DNA of 64,000 nt from Marsupella aquatica (taxonomy: Eukaryota > Marchantiophyta): assembly GCA_973895155.1 (NCBI GenBank), contig OZ316898.1:2294001-2358000 (forward strand), written 5' to 3'. Positions 1-13,631 of this stretch are shown piece by piece. The notes beneath the pieces are model-generated. The model ran no database searches. It had not been told where the DNA came from and was given only the letters and a program-made list of their open reading frames with translations. Every line of letters begins with the position of its first letter. The first letter of the stretch is position 1. Both the position numbers and the translations under genes were made by a program.

Positions 1-3000
1 AAGTGTTGATTAGGCAATCACTCTAAGACACGTTCATGGTACTAAATGAGTTAAGCAACAGTTTGAGATCGAAAAATCTTATCTGATCTCTTTATTACTT
101 GGTCCATTGTTCTCATGGTCAATGGCCCGACCAGCCTCACTGAGGTACGATAATGTTCTCTCATGCTTGTTCCGTTGGCCTACCCTCATGAATAAGTAGA
201 GTATCTACTTTTATATTCTTCCTCGAGATATTAAAGGCATTATGTCTCGTTGGAAACATTCCTTTTAAACTATTGGGATCATTATCTAAATTGTCGCCCC
301 ACTGAAGCAAAGAACGTGAAACTAGGGGTAGTTGAGTTTAATGTCCTGGGCATGTACCAAATCACCATAACTAGACATAAAATGGAATACATACAATACT
401 ATTATCACATGAAAAGTTCTTACAGTAGTGAGACGACTATATTCCCCTGGACATTCTTTGAAAATTGATTTTTTCAAGTTTTCAAGTCCCTTAACAGTTA
501 ATATGTACGACGCTGTAATATGAAGAGGACGAACTGGGTACTCAAATTTGCTACAAGACATCTTTGAAATATCGACTTCGGTTTAATTGAAGAACAAATG
601 AGTGAGGAATGATTGACTCAATGACCCAAAATTAATTTCTCTAGGTGTATAATTGTTTGCTAATCGTCTGGTTCTCTGGAATGATCTTTGATAGGTACGA
701 AATGATTGGGATTTATGTTTTCACGGCTAACTTTTCATGTGCACTAGTCAATCTTTGCTTCTCATGTTTAGTAAGATAATTATTTAAGCCACCATTTGCC
801 CCTTACGGCTAACTTGTAGGATTACAAAATGGTCACGATTTACACACTTTTTTGTTTTGATATGAAAAACATTTCTGACTAATTATGATCAACTGGATAC
901 ACCAAGTTGTGTCAGTAGATAGGGGTAGTTTAAGTCATATAGGGTCTTATATCTTCACCATTAGATTTCCTAATCTGAATAATAATGAGTCTTTAAATTG
1001 GTGAATCTTTGATGGAAATGAAAAAACTGTTCTTTATACCAACTCGCTAGGCATCCGAGCGGGTCCTAATCTGGCACGTTTTCACCAATATAATTTTCAG
1101 TGCTGTGTTTTCTGGAGTAGATAAATATGATTATGACAACTTTACAATTATTCTGTTGAAGAGGACCTTGGGGATGTATGCCCCACCCTTGTTCTTTTTG
1201 TTATAATTCTGCCCTCTTTTATGTAGGCGTCAATTGTTTTAGGCTCTTTGTTTCCATGGAGATATGTATCACATTGCCAGAATACCAGAACCTCCATACC
1301 AGGAGACTAGGTCCAAAGGGTGCAAAAGATCCAGAGGCAGCATTCCTAGGAGATTCTTTGCCGTGCACCTTTGTTTTGTTGACTGGTTGTTTGAGGCTTT
1401 CAGTAGGACTCTTTGGTCAGAGTTCTTGGCCAGGTTGTGTTCAATCTGCTTTTGTTCCTAGGGGCTGTTTATACTTCCTCTGTGTTATAAAATCAGCCTT
1501 CTACTTGTGACCGTATCAGTTTAGTGGCCCTTTCACTAACTTCCCTCCCACAAAAAATACAATTTTGCCTGATTTCTTGCTTGCAACTCAATGTGATAAT
1601 TAACCCAACTGTTATGCTCAGATGACACCATACTATGCAATTAAAGTCTAGGGTTCATGGCCTATTCCTAGAGTGAAACAATGACCTTAATGTGTTTGGT
1701 AGCAAAAAGTTTTGATACTTACAGTACACTTTGGAGTAGGAATGAACAAGGGGAGTCCCTTCCTGTGCATAGGCTAAGATATTTGTTTTTATTAAGATGG
1801 ATCAGAGTGAGCTTCATTCTCATCCAAATAGGATTTTTGTATCTCATCCAAGTTCAAGGTTTGGGATAGAGATCCAGTCAGGGGCTGATGGCTTATGGTA
1901 TTGATCATTGTGAGGTCCAAATTTCTTCAAAGCAGAACTTTAGTTGGAATGCTCAGTATTTATTTTCTGACCTCCAACTATGGCTCACGTTCACAACTTG
2001 GCTAACTCAATCCTCGACCACGTCAGGTGCTCATAAATGTTTGAGGCTCGGGACGACACCAAAAGCATGAGCAGGTTGTCATGAGCAACCTTGAGGACAA
2101 CTCACTGCTCATCACAAAGACCTATCGTGCTCTCTGTGCATGCGAAATGCAACGAGCTACAGCCCCAGAATAGCACTGCCGACCATGTTGGCTCTTCGCT
2201 CTGGGTGCTATTGAATGGGTGACATAATGTCTTCCAAATTCGGAGTACTCTTCAACGTAATGGAATATGATTGGATTTCAACGACGAAAACAGTCTGACT
2301 AGGAAGCGTGCTCATCAAAAAGTATATCCAAAACTTAATTGAGAATTGTACCATACGTGGTTTGATATTAGAAATTTAGCATCTAGGTCTCGTACAGCAT
2401 CGATCAGTACAGTGGTGTTGACTGCAAAACAGCTGACCGACGTTAAGAGCTGGAGTAATCTCAGTTGCTCATTGCGATGGCATGACAAATTACTCTTGCT
2501 GCTCACTTCAGAGAATTACATCATTTAGGAAAAGGCGTTTGCGGAATCTGAGTTTCACCTAAATCTCTGTGTACGAATCACTACTGGATGGCATATCCCG
2601 TACACCCAGAACATGCTTTGGTTGAAAGATTAAGGGTACTCATGCTGCATTGCACGGGAGATTGAACACTCATCACTCTGCGTCAGCTTTCTCGCTTTCT
2701 CGTTGACAGCTCCACGCCAATGACTCCACACCATAAACGAGAAAGAAGGACCTCCTGACCATGAATTATTTGAAGATTCTCTAAAATTGTTCGAGCAAAA
2801 GATGCCCGTGCTCACCATGCGCGTGAGCTAGAGAGATTCTCGCAGAACATGACGGTCCTTTCGTCAAGTGTCTTCCAGTATATAACTTCCTAGAACGTGT
2901 CAAGCAACTCCTTATCACATGACCTCTGGTGGTGTCTGCTCTCCCAACGAATTTGTTATAAACATTGCATAGATAATCATGTTGTTTAGTGTAGGTTATT

Positions 3001-3500
3001 CAATCACGTTTGCCATCCTGATCTTATTGAATGTGGTCTCATCGCGTTCCACCTAGGCCTCTTCCGCTTGGGATGCCCGGGGGGATGCCCAGCTGTATGC
3101 TGTTTCAATCAATCTCTCAATGCAAAAAGAATTGTGCTCTCATCCCAACTCTGAAGATTCTTTTTATGTCGGTGGTATTTTGGAATTATTTTATCAGACA
3201 CCTGGGGAGTCTCGAAATTGCGGTCTCATTAATTAGGTGCGAAGAGAGCTGAGTCTTGGAATTGCGGCCTCATTAATTATATATGAAGATTATGCTGGGT
3301 TAGAGTTTCTTATTTCCCCGCAATCTACAGCACTCTGCATGATTTCTGCCCCCTGTCCCGTTTGCCTGTCCAGGCACCCAAAGATGCACCATCCTGCGTG
3401 TCCAGCCCAGAGCTCTGGGTGTGATGATTAAAAATGGAAAACCGTCATCTCCAGTCCACTCCACCGCATTCTGTCAACAGAATATAAATTAGTCTGATTG
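1..3500. other. AT-rich intergenic DNA with possible gene debris
   Basis: No open reading frame here exceeds about 110 codons and none shows a family motif I recognise. From about 2050 to 2960 the plus strand carries coding-looking peptides broken by stops. The clearest is at about 2795-2880, where an Arg/Ala/Glu-rich stretch contains ARELERFSQNMTVLSSSV. This looks like a decayed gene or transposon, but I cannot name the family. The rest has no repeat or RNA signal that I could find. Confidence 0.3.
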
Positions 3501-5552
3501 TCAGGCTGAAGAGCGCAACTTGGGTCACTGTGTAAACTAACCTGAGGACTTCATTCTGGCATTGGGAATCCAATTTATGAGCATAAAAGTAATGGCATAC
3601 AGGACATGATGGGAGGACAAGAACCCGGAGGATTCCATTTGCGCCAAGATCATTACAAACGTTTCCTTTCCGCCCGCTCGACGACACAACTCGGATTGCA
3701 TTGCGGGGCTGTGGATTCTATTCAGTTCAGTGTCGATTTTCTCGATCGTATTTGGGAAAACAATATCGTCCTCCGATCGCAGCTCCCTAGACGAGCTCTG
3801 ACGCAGGAAACGGTTGTGGGATTTTCTTAGGACAAGATCAATCTCGCCCAAACTGCGTCCGTTGTCTTGAAGAGGTAATAAGTCATTCACTGAGCATGAT
3901 GTCCGAATCTCAACGGGTTCCGATGTTCTCTCTGTGTTAAATTTAGTGAAATCAGTGAAATTCCTTGATGGGCAAATTAATGGAGGACGGCCAGACTCAC
4001 GGCCATGATGTGACTTATTCTGCAGTGTGGGTTGTTCGCATGGATCACCAACCATTCAATCTGAACGATAAAACGATTGGTGAATTTGCAAAAGAAGACA
4101 AAGGAGAGTAAACACCGCAGTCTAGGACTCTAGGGCCTAGGCGAGCTGCTGTGGCCAGCCCTGCCTGACGCGTGCAGTCCCACACTCCCACATCAGCCCT
4201 TTTCTTCACACACGAGAAGCCATCCGGGCCGTCGTTGCTCCGGCTCATTGGGTCGGTGGGTAAATTGTAAAATCGAGAATTCGTGAGAAGAACAAGAAAC
4301 TGGTCGTCTGTCTCTCCGGCATTCTCTGTCAACATCCGTCCAAGCGCTCTAGGCAACTTGTTGTGTCGGACGCAACTCGCAATCCCCCATTTCGTTTCTG
4401 GAGAAACGCACGGGGCAGACCTGGGCAGGTTGAGATTGGGTAGGACTGGAGCAGCGTAGCCTGCTGCAATTGATTATTAGCTTTCGCTCCTTTCGAGTGG
4501 CCCCGGGATTGGAATTGGGGCCGCAGCATCGTGGCTGTTGTCGTCTCGGGGAAAATGCCCAGAAAAGCCCCCGCTGTATGTTTATACGTTTATACCGCAT
4601 CGATCGGTCGGTCCCCCCATCCCGCACGATTGCACGTCATGCAGCGTACAGTCCCGGCCCAGCCATGAGCCATTCCTCCTTTCAAATTATTATGACGCTT
4701 CTCGTCCTTTCCGGAGTCAAAAAGCCAAGAAAGTGAAAACCTCGAGACCGTAACACGATCGGCTCATAGACAGTAGAATTTTTCATGATCGTGAACAATT
4801 TGATTTCAAGAATGGACGCAATCTATGTGGTCGGGTAGTAAGCTGTGGGTCCCTTCTTGGTCCCCACCTCATCTTTTTGTTGCTTCTGCTCCAAGTTGCA
4901 TTTTCGCCCCCGATGCGTGACTTCAGGTCGCTGTAAAAGGAATGTAGTCGTTCTAACCCCACTGGCTTCATTCTCTCGTCTTACAACCTTTTCGGCATAT
5001 CTATTTGATGATTGTCAAGCTTGATCTTAGAACTCCAGGCAGTCTTTTTCTCCTCCTTTATTCCTTAATAAGCCACACCAAACTACCATAAGTCCAGGAT
5101 CCACATCATTATTCTGTGTCCTTTATCCTTTTGTGGAACTGGTTTTTTATTGTCCGAGTGTATTGGGGAAAAGGTAAGCTAAGCTACAGGTTCCACCAAT
5201 TATTAAAGAATTGTTTTGGGCTGCAGCTACGACCGTTCAAGTTGATGCCTAAAGGGTATCAGAACTGGAACAGGTGGGCCAGAACATCAAGTTTTAGCCG
5301 TGACAGAAATGGAGCTACTAGCCTAGCCTAGCGAATCCTAGACTGGTAGTTTGCCTACTGGCTATGGAGAGGATGACCTTGCCTACTTAGCCTGGTGGGC
5401 AGGCACGGAAAAGAGCCAGAAACAAAGAAAATTAAGGAGAAACACAGAGTCAGAGATGGTCCCTCTTTGAGGAGACCTCTCGAGCTGGCATTTACGGAAT
5501 TACGGGGCTCTTGTCTTACTTTGTTGGTGTGTGTGCATGGAATCACGTACTC

Positions 5553-5576
5553 CTGGCTGGCTGGCTGGCTGGCTGG
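5553..5576. repeat. (CTGG)6 microsatellite
   Basis: Six perfect copies of CTGG lie in the GC-richer island. This is a simple repeat with no visible coding role. Confidence 0.9.
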
Positions 5577-6881
5577 ACCTAAGACTTGCTTGTCTTGTTT
5601 TCTGTGTCCACTGCCAACATCGAGCTCCCATCAATTTCTGTTTTGTTTTGTGTCTCTGAAGCTAAGCTTTCGTTGGTTTAAAAGGGCATGCACCCAACAG
5701 CCTGAGTGAGACAAGAGACCAAGACTCCGAGAGACACTGCGCACTGTTGCTGAACGCCAGTAAAAGAAGCCTCTAATTTCTTTGAAATTCCTGCATTCCA
5801 TTTTATCCGACCGTTTTATCCCATTCTTCAAAAGCTTTTTAGCTTGTGGACTTGAATCGGCTGATGCCTCACTCTTGTCCCTTCAGCCGTAGACTCCAAC
5901 GTGTATTTCATTCCGTCCCCGTTTACAAGACTTCTCCTGTCGTCACAGTAAGTCTCATTAGTAGAGGGGGTTGTTTTACTATTATTCCATCCCCTGAGCC
6001 TGGTATGGACGAATCAAACAAGGAATTGGATCAGCAATTACGACACAGGCTTTGAAAACTTGCAGGCGACGGACCCTGATTAGAGTTTGACTGGAATTCG
6101 AAGCAACGCCGTGGCCGATGACTCAGACACTCGTTACGGATGTAAATATGGGTTTGCTTACGAGAATTCAGTGCAGAGTGCGACCAGACTCACGTCGAAA
6201 AGGTCATTTTTTTTTCTTCATATATTAAGCACTTGAACGAGAGCTTGGATCACTGCGGTCTGACTTCCTGCTGGGAGAGGACACTGGGCAAACACAACTT
6301 GCTGCTGGGTGAGAAGACTGATTACGCCGAGTCTGATGTCAACTTCCTGCCATGGACAAAAACCTGTCATGAGTTATGGGAAGTGATAGAGAGAGAGCGA
6401 GAATCAAATGATGAATGGATGGAATTTGAGGACGGAGAGAGGAACCGGCAGACATCCTGTGCCCTCCATGGAGGACTGCTACACCGATGGGGACATCCAG
6501 ACATATATAGCAAAGTAATACCGGTACCACCACCTCGGTGGTAGGAATGAATGACGGGACTTCTGGTCACCACCTCCCAGTGCCGTAGGTGGGCTTTGCT
6601 ACAGTACATGGGAATCTTCAGACAACAAAGTTCATGTATTTTCGAAGCCTTCATCATCCCAGGTTGCCGACCCATACCCGCACCCTGGTTGGAAACAACA
6701 CCAAATATCGGGGATGGGACTGGAAGAATGGGACATTATTGGGACCGTAGTGAGAATGATACCGTATTCAATGGACCAGATAATCTAGAGAAAGAGAAAG
6801 TGAGAGGAATGATCGTCATCACGCCTTTCTTGTGAGGAACCTGAGAGTCCCAGGGAAAGGGAGAGATCCGCTGTTGGGCTT

Positions 6882-6904
6882 GAGAGAGAGAGAGAGAGAG
6901 AGAG
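6882..6904. repeat. (GA)n microsatellite
   Basis: A run of about eleven GA dinucleotides lies in a wider purine-rich stretch (about 6790-6920). In plants such GA/CT tracts are common in 5' leaders and promoters, which fits the idea that this island is a promoter or leader, but no downstream gene could be identified. Confidence 0.85.
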
Positions 6905-7299
6905 GATGGAAGGGGAGAGAGAATCAGTGCTTCAGCATTTCAGCGTGCTGGGTTCCGAAACTCCAGAACTGACGGGAGGGACAGCAGAACTCCACTACCG
7001 TACCGCAATCAAGTTCTGCAAAGGGCCGGAGAGATTTTATTGAGATAGGAGAGAACCTTTGGCAGCAGAGAATGTCACACATTGTCAAGTGCTTGACTCA
7101 CTTACAGCGAGTAGTAAGTATACAGTCCCACAGTGCTGTACCACAAGTCTTCCTGCTCAGCTTCTCAGCAGAAACTTTTTCGGTTTTTCCAGTGTTCCAC
7201 ACAAGCGGAGTCAGAAAGCCAGACGGCAGCATAATGGACTAGAGGTCGTCCCTTGACCCTTGTACATTACTCGAAAGTACAGTACGTGGGGAAAGTGGA

Positions 7300-10200
7300 G
7301 GGAATGGGAAGAGGCAGGTATCGAGTCTGAGTATCATGGTTGGTAGCCTACCTCGTCTCTAACTCACTCTCTCACTTCCCCTGGAGCCCTGTAATTGCTT
7401 AGCATAATTATCCTGTGATTTGATCTGATGGTCATAAATAGATCTAAGAAAATAGAGTTTAAAAAAACATTCTCAGTATCTTCTCTTTCATTAAAGGAAG
7501 ATTCTTAGCATCTGCTCCTCCACATAAGGTGACATTTGATACCTTGGTAGAAAGAAAATCCGTTAAATATTACCCTCCTCGCCGCTAATCTTTGGGGTTG
7601 GTAGATTGGCTAGTGTAATATATAGGTGGTAGACTGGCTAGTGGAAGACAAAAATTTAGTACATTCTAGCCAACAATGACAAAGACTTTTTATTGAGCTA
7701 AAATTTGGTGTGTTTTCACCACTAAAAAAAACCTGGTTAAGTGATTGATTGTTAGGATTTACTCTTAGTTCTATGGTAAATTATGACTATAATCATAATT
7801 AAGGTTAACCTTAGTCGCAAACTAGGTTAGGTTAACTAGGTTACACACTATATACCAAGTCATGTTTGTTTGGATAGAGGGAACTCAGATTCATTGTTAC
7901 CAAGTCAGTTGAGAAGGTGGTTGACAAATCAATTTCCTTGCTTCCTTAGAGGACATTCATGGGGCACTTGTAGACTTGGTTGCCACACTAGATGTGGACC
8001 ATGAGAAATTCCCTTGCAAAAGCTTGCTCCCCATAAAGGAAATTCAGGTCTCACTTGCAAGCATGCAGCTACAACATTAGACATGGACCACTAGATCATC
8101 ACATTATTGCAATAGTAGATAGTAGATTTCAACTCTTTTTTTAGCTGGGCTTTTTGGATTGCTTTCGCCCATTTCCTTTGAGTTTGGTGTTTGTGCTCTC
8201 TCTCTCTACATTGTCTCCTGCTTTTACTTCAACTATTTCCAAGATTTTGCTTTGAAAATTTCCTTGCAACCAATTCATATCAAGTGACGGGTCTATTTGG
8301 CTTCACATGAGTTGTAGAGGCTGGTCACTTGTACAAGAAATTTTCCAATTGTGCAGGGACTTCTCCCCATCCTACATGGATTGGAGTGCGCCCCCAATAT
8401 GCTTATGCAGACAGTGTAGTTCAGGCCAAAGTTTAGATCACCTGTAGAGGCAGTATTTTGAATGTACTACTCCATCTCTTCCTATCAGCAGCACAGTAGT
8501 AAATGCACTACCTTACCACCTGTTTTGGTCAGGAAGCAATCTAAATGGACCTGTTGATCAGGTATTCTAAAACACAAGGGACTGGCAAATCTTTCCCTGA
8601 AAGAACAGAGCCCCTGCAGGAAAATACAAGACTACAGCAGGCAACAGGCCCATAAGTAATAATGCATGATCAAAAGCCACACTCTAGAGCCTTTACCTGG
8701 TATAGAGTGAAGCCTCTAGACTGTGAATCTGGTGTGGCGGGAAGAACTTTCAGGGTGAAAAACACAACCATAAGCAAAACTTGGGCAACCAGGCTAATGT
8801 TCTTTTACAAAGTAAAAAATATGACAAAAAGTGATTATATTGTACTTCCACAGTTGTGGGGACAGCTGCGCTTTAAGAGCCTTAAGAACGCCAAAAGAAC
8901 AAGGTAAGTCCCTCTTTGGCTCAATGACAGGGCTGCTCTCAATTGATGGGCTACCTAGCTAATCATCATGGGAGGAAAGAAAGCAGGTTCTCATAAATTG
9001 CTCATGATGTGAGAAAAGGGACTCACTTACCTCAAACTTTTTCATGAGCATGAGATGAGAGCACTGTCAGGTCGTTTGGTTTGATTTGTCTTTTTTCAGA
9101 ACGCCTTATGTTGTCTTGTTATCGAGGGCCCAAAGAACTCTCCTGACGATGCACTGTGGTAGCTTGGCTATTGTGGGTTCGCCTGCAATATATAATATGT
9201 ATCTGACTGATTTTGTTAGTCCTTAGTTCTTGTCCTATGCCAGAAAATCAATCCACCCAAGAGAGGAAAGTCTTTCCGTTCTCAACTGTACCATGGATAA
9301 CTGATTTTCTGGCAGAAAACAAGAAGTCTCTCTGCTTTGACCAGATTATGAAACACTCCTGGTAGACTAGGCAAAGGGGCTTTAAGGGACAAGATTGGCA
9401 ACTTGGTGAGACAATCAGAGGGAACTTCATTGAAAGTGCACCTGCACTACTAAAGCAAGGTAGGCTTTTTCTCCATCCATGACGCAAGGCACATGCTGAA
9501 AGCATGGAATTTGAGAGGTAGCAGGGTCTTCATGCTCAACTACATTAAAAGGGGACATAAAAAATTCCATTGCAAAAAGTAGATTACAGTTCATCTCAAT
9601 AGCGTGGGGAATTTTCGCTTCGTTCTAAGTTCTCACATTCCCAATGATTGAATGCAATATATCATGAGCAAATACGTTTTACCCGTTGGAAAAACCTCAG
9701 TTCCATGCTTCCTCCATCAATCCTCCTGGCTCTACCAGCACAGGATTGTAACTTTTCTGATGGATGAAGCCCGTTGATTCTGTTGATATTGATTCAGATC
9801 TTCTTATTGACATGAAACCTTGAGCGAGTGTTCAGGCACTGGTTGTAATACATGGTATGTATAGAACTTTGTTAAGATCAACGAACAAACATGGTTGTAT
9901 GATGAACGTAACAAACATGAAGTGGATCAACATCAGAAATGTGTGACCTATGTTATTCCACAATAGTTTGGCACCAACTACAACTGAGTCTGTGGACTGC
10001 AAGATGGCAAAGAGCAAAAGCTTTTCAGAATCAACAACAAAAGCTTTTTAACTCTGCTAAACATTCAATCCCAAATCTGGACAAGGAATTCTGTATTAAT
10101 GAAACAGTCAAAACAATGAAAACCCTTCGAAGGTCGCTCCAAGGCTTTGTGTTCGCGTCAATCTTTCGGATCTGCATTGATATTATTTTTATGGGTGGAA

Positions 10201-13200
10201 TCGAGTTTATTTCAACCGACAGCATATTTTGACCGGTGAATTCATTCCAACAACAAGCCATCCACCTCGTAGAAAGAATGATATAAGTATATATAGAGAG
10301 ATTAATATGCAATTTTTTTCTAACTAAAGTAGATGATGGATGGCCCACGTGACTACACTAAATGATCACGTGACTTGTTGTCATCTCCTATGAAGTCATC
10401 TGACTGCTCTTAGCCTACCCCTTTCATCACATCTACAGTGAGCTCATGATAGAGAATAAGACACACAAAGTCGGCCCATTACAAAATGCTACATTCCAGC
10501 TAAGAGAGAGAATGAGGAATGATGGAGATATCTGGATTCCAAACCTTATAAAAAGCATACAAAGCCCGCTGACTGTCGAAAGGAGTACAGCCTCGATCTA
10601 ACTTGGAAAATACTAACATACAAAGCCTGCTAACTATCCAAAATCTGCCTCCACGTTCGTAATTTTGGGATTTAATAAACTCATGGAAAGGTGGTGGTAA
10701 CCGTCCAAGCAGGCTGATTTCACTTGGACAAGCATTCCAACTGCTCGGTCCAATATTCATGCAAGCAAACTGTCGAGACCAACAAGATCTCGTGGTTGGT
10801 TTTGTTTATTTGGAGAATCTGTATCTGCGCTACAACTGAGCCCACCCATCAACAACAAATTTGAGCAGCTGTCGAGGATTACAAGTTAGCTAGTGATATT
10901 TTTAATTTCTATCACTCGTGTTACGAACATGCCAAGACACTGTCTTGTGCCTGAGTATCCCTTACACTTGACGAGACCCATAACTAGTATTGCCCATTTG
11001 AACCACCAGCTTGAAGTTTTGATGCCTGGCAGTCCAAAGACGTTTGTTGGTCGAGTAGTTGAGCGAGGCTGGAAGCAGACACTAATTATACATTATACTA
11101 ACACACAATGAGATGTGGACCGTCGGCAGACAAGCTGTCTGGTTCAAATTGACGAGTATCATCAGTGAAATTAAACTTGGTACTTGGGTAAGTCCAAGCC
11201 AGCAGAGTCATTAGGGGAAAACTTAACTAATAGATTGCCAGGCTCAGGTCACTGATAGGATCCATCTATTACAGCACAGACAATGTTGAGCTTTGGAAGA
11301 AACTCGAAGACAATGGTCAGTCGTTTGTAATTTGCGTTCTTCATTGCAGGTTGTTATCATAAATCTGCAGTATAATGCTAAGTGGATTTGACTGGTATGA
11401 TGCAGCATCATTTGTCTGAAATCTCCTTTTCTTCACCTCTTTCGCCGCCTGTGCGAATCATCTTCTTCGTCAGGGAGTCCCATCTTTTCCCCCCGCTGTA
11501 GCTCCGGAAGCTGCTGTTATCACACTGCAGCCCTAGAATTACGCGAAGATGGGGGACAATGGGGACGAAGATGCTGCAGCCACTCGGAGCACCGTCCGCA
11601 GGAGAGAGTACTCATGATGAAGCTAGGGCCTGAAATATATTAAAAACAGTACAGTGATGCTTCACAAGCACTCGGCAGCAGCTGAGATGGGAGGGCGGAG
11701 AGCAGCGCATGACACGCATGATACAAGTCCCATCGTATAATGAAAGCCCTCCCTCCGTCCACCACCAGGCAAGTGACAAAGCGAAAGTTTCATCGGGATC
11801 ATGAAACTCTACTCTACCTGGCCTGCCGTCGCCGTTGAAGCAACTGAAGAAGGCCACTAGAAGTCACCATAGCCCAGTCCCATCTCATTTAATAGGAGTA
11901 AACCGGAGAATCCTCTTCACTTCCGCATGACTCACGCACCTGTGTTCCATTCCCCATCCTCACATTCTAGAATAGACTAGCAGAGGGAAAAAGGGAGCGT
12001 GTAAGAGAGCGGGAGATCCCATCGATCAGACCAGACCAGACCACACCACACCAGACCACCAGACCAGACCAGACCAGACCATCAGACCACACCAGTCCTG
12101 AGAATAGCAGATGTGCGTCAGTCTGCTAGTTTGAGACCTGGGGAGGTTGCAAACACACGACAATCTCCCAACCCCCGGTATTGTCCGTAGATCTCTTCCT
12201 CTCTCTATTCTGTTTCTCCTTGTCTCTGTCTCTCTCTCGTTTCCTGGGGGCTCATGCATGCACCATGCACCTTCCTTCCTTCTTCCTTCCATTTTTATCT
12301 CAGATGTAGTTGGTCTGAGTGAGACAGAATGATTCCATCCCATAGTAGACCTGAGCAACAACAGCACTGTTAATCCCTAGAGCGCAAGAGACGCAGCAGT
12401 CGTCTGACTACAGAATAGTGCTCCGAACATACAGCAGCAGGAGCTAGCTGCCATGCAAACATACTATCTCTGAAGATATGACCTCATCAGGCAGCATGCA
12501 ACGGCATCATCAGCCGCCGTCGCCTCAGACAGCAAGCACAGCAGCATCAACAGCAGTGTGGTCTCATTGCTTACTTGGCTATGGAAGATCACACATCAAT
12601 TCCCATACTGATTGCAGTGTTAACTAGTGAGTCGAGCTCTGCCAACAGTACATGCTGCTGCATTGGAGTAAGTCACCTCTCGCTGGGGATGTCAGTCTCG
12701 TTCTCTCGTGCACTGTAGTTGCGCCTGGATCATGAATGAATTGCTTTCCTGCCACCATATCTACCTAGCTAGGGAGGAAGCTAGCGATTCCGTGGTCATT
12801 CTTCAGTCGTGGTTGCCGTCCGCATAACCATTAAATCCTACAAACATGCAGAAGCGCGCTGCCCCCTTCCTTTTCCAGCAATTGTTGAGCTGCAACGTTA
12901 GTAAATTGGGTCATGCCAAGCATTTGAATTGGGACAGAGCCCATGCTGGAATCAAACTGAGAGAATTTTAAAGGCATCGGCAGAGGTGATCCATCAGATG
13001 CCATCATGCGAAAAGGGACGAATTCGTGGTGTGTTTAGGTGACGTCCCGAGGCTGCCTCTTTTTGATAATCGTCATCAGCCATTCCATACTAAGCAAGGG
13101 CTGTCATACACCAAATTTTACCTCATTGCTAAGGGGAAAGTGAAGCAGGGATGGACCACCACTTTGGAGACAATGCTCCAGTGTACCAGATTTTGGTGGT

Positions 13201-13560
13201 AGTTTTGGGATTATAGCTTAAATATAGTGAGTCTTAAAATAATCTTTAGTTTTTCATGACAAGGCAACTAGAGAAAGAGGAGACATAAGAAAACACAAGC
13301 CCTAATATTTCATATTGACAGAATGAAAATTCCTCTAATAGAATTTACCACTCCACATTTCATGATAAATAACTCAATCAAAATGATCAAAAATCCACGG
13401 CCACTTTGATGGAAATGTAATTTAACTACTCCTTTATCACATCCTCAAAAATTAAAAATATTTGATTTATGAATATCCAGTTATTATAATTAAACTTCAA
13501 TTTTTATAAATGTGGTCCAAGAGTATTTCAAAGACCAACGTTGTGGTCCATGGGAGCATC
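7300..13560. other. Intergenic region with a second GC-richer island
   Basis: From 7.3 to 11.4 kb the sequence is AT-rich and every frame is short and featureless. From about 11.4 to 12.9 kb it is richer in GC, CAG and CTT. It includes a short ATG frame at 11549 reading MGDNGDEDAAATRSTVRRRE before a possible GT donor, and a Gln/Ser/Thr-rich frame from about 12479. Neither could be linked to further exons, so neither is called a gene. An ACCAG-type repeat lies at about 12.03-12.10 kb. Confidence 0.3.
12027..12095. repeat. ACCAG/CCAGA short tandem repeat
   Basis: An imperfect pentanucleotide array of ACCAG and ACCAC units lies in the second GC-richer island. The repeat strand is strongly purine/pyrimidine biased. 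No function is visible. Confidence 0.8.
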
Positions 13561-13573
13561 GTTTTCTTGCTAA

Positions 13574-13631
13574 GGGAGGGTGGGGGGGGGGGGGGGGGGT
13601 TGAGGGGGGCGGGGGTGAGTGGGCGGGGGGG
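13574..13631 (+). repeat. Poly-G tract, G-quadruplex-prone
   Basis: The plus strand has 18 consecutive G at 13582-13599, followed within 35 bases by further runs of 6, 5 and 7 G. This exceeds the usual G-quadruplex rule of four runs of three G. It is not near any gene I can call. The exact length may be unreliable because long homopolymers are error-prone in sequencing. Confidence 0.85.

Larger units (their letters stand above)
3500..7300. other. GC-richer island without a supported gene
   Basis: Base composition changes from AT-rich flanks to mixed or GC-richer sequence with many CpG steps, strongest at about 3600-4750. It contains a 172-codon minus-strand frame (4055 to 3537, ATG start) with a charged, mixed composition. 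A 103-codon plus-strand frame ends near 6544. Neither resembles a known family. The segment also holds a CTGG tetranucleotide repeat and a GA tract. It could be the promoter and leader of an unrecognised transcript or a non-coding RNA locus; this is inference from composition only. Confidence 0.3.

Noticed and set aside
10500-10760. Possible LINE-like C-terminal peptide (SSWNACPSEISLLGRLPP) on the minus strand
   Set aside because: The resemblance to the end of retrotransposon reverse transcriptases is limited to a few residues, and no upstream reverse transcriptase motif was found.
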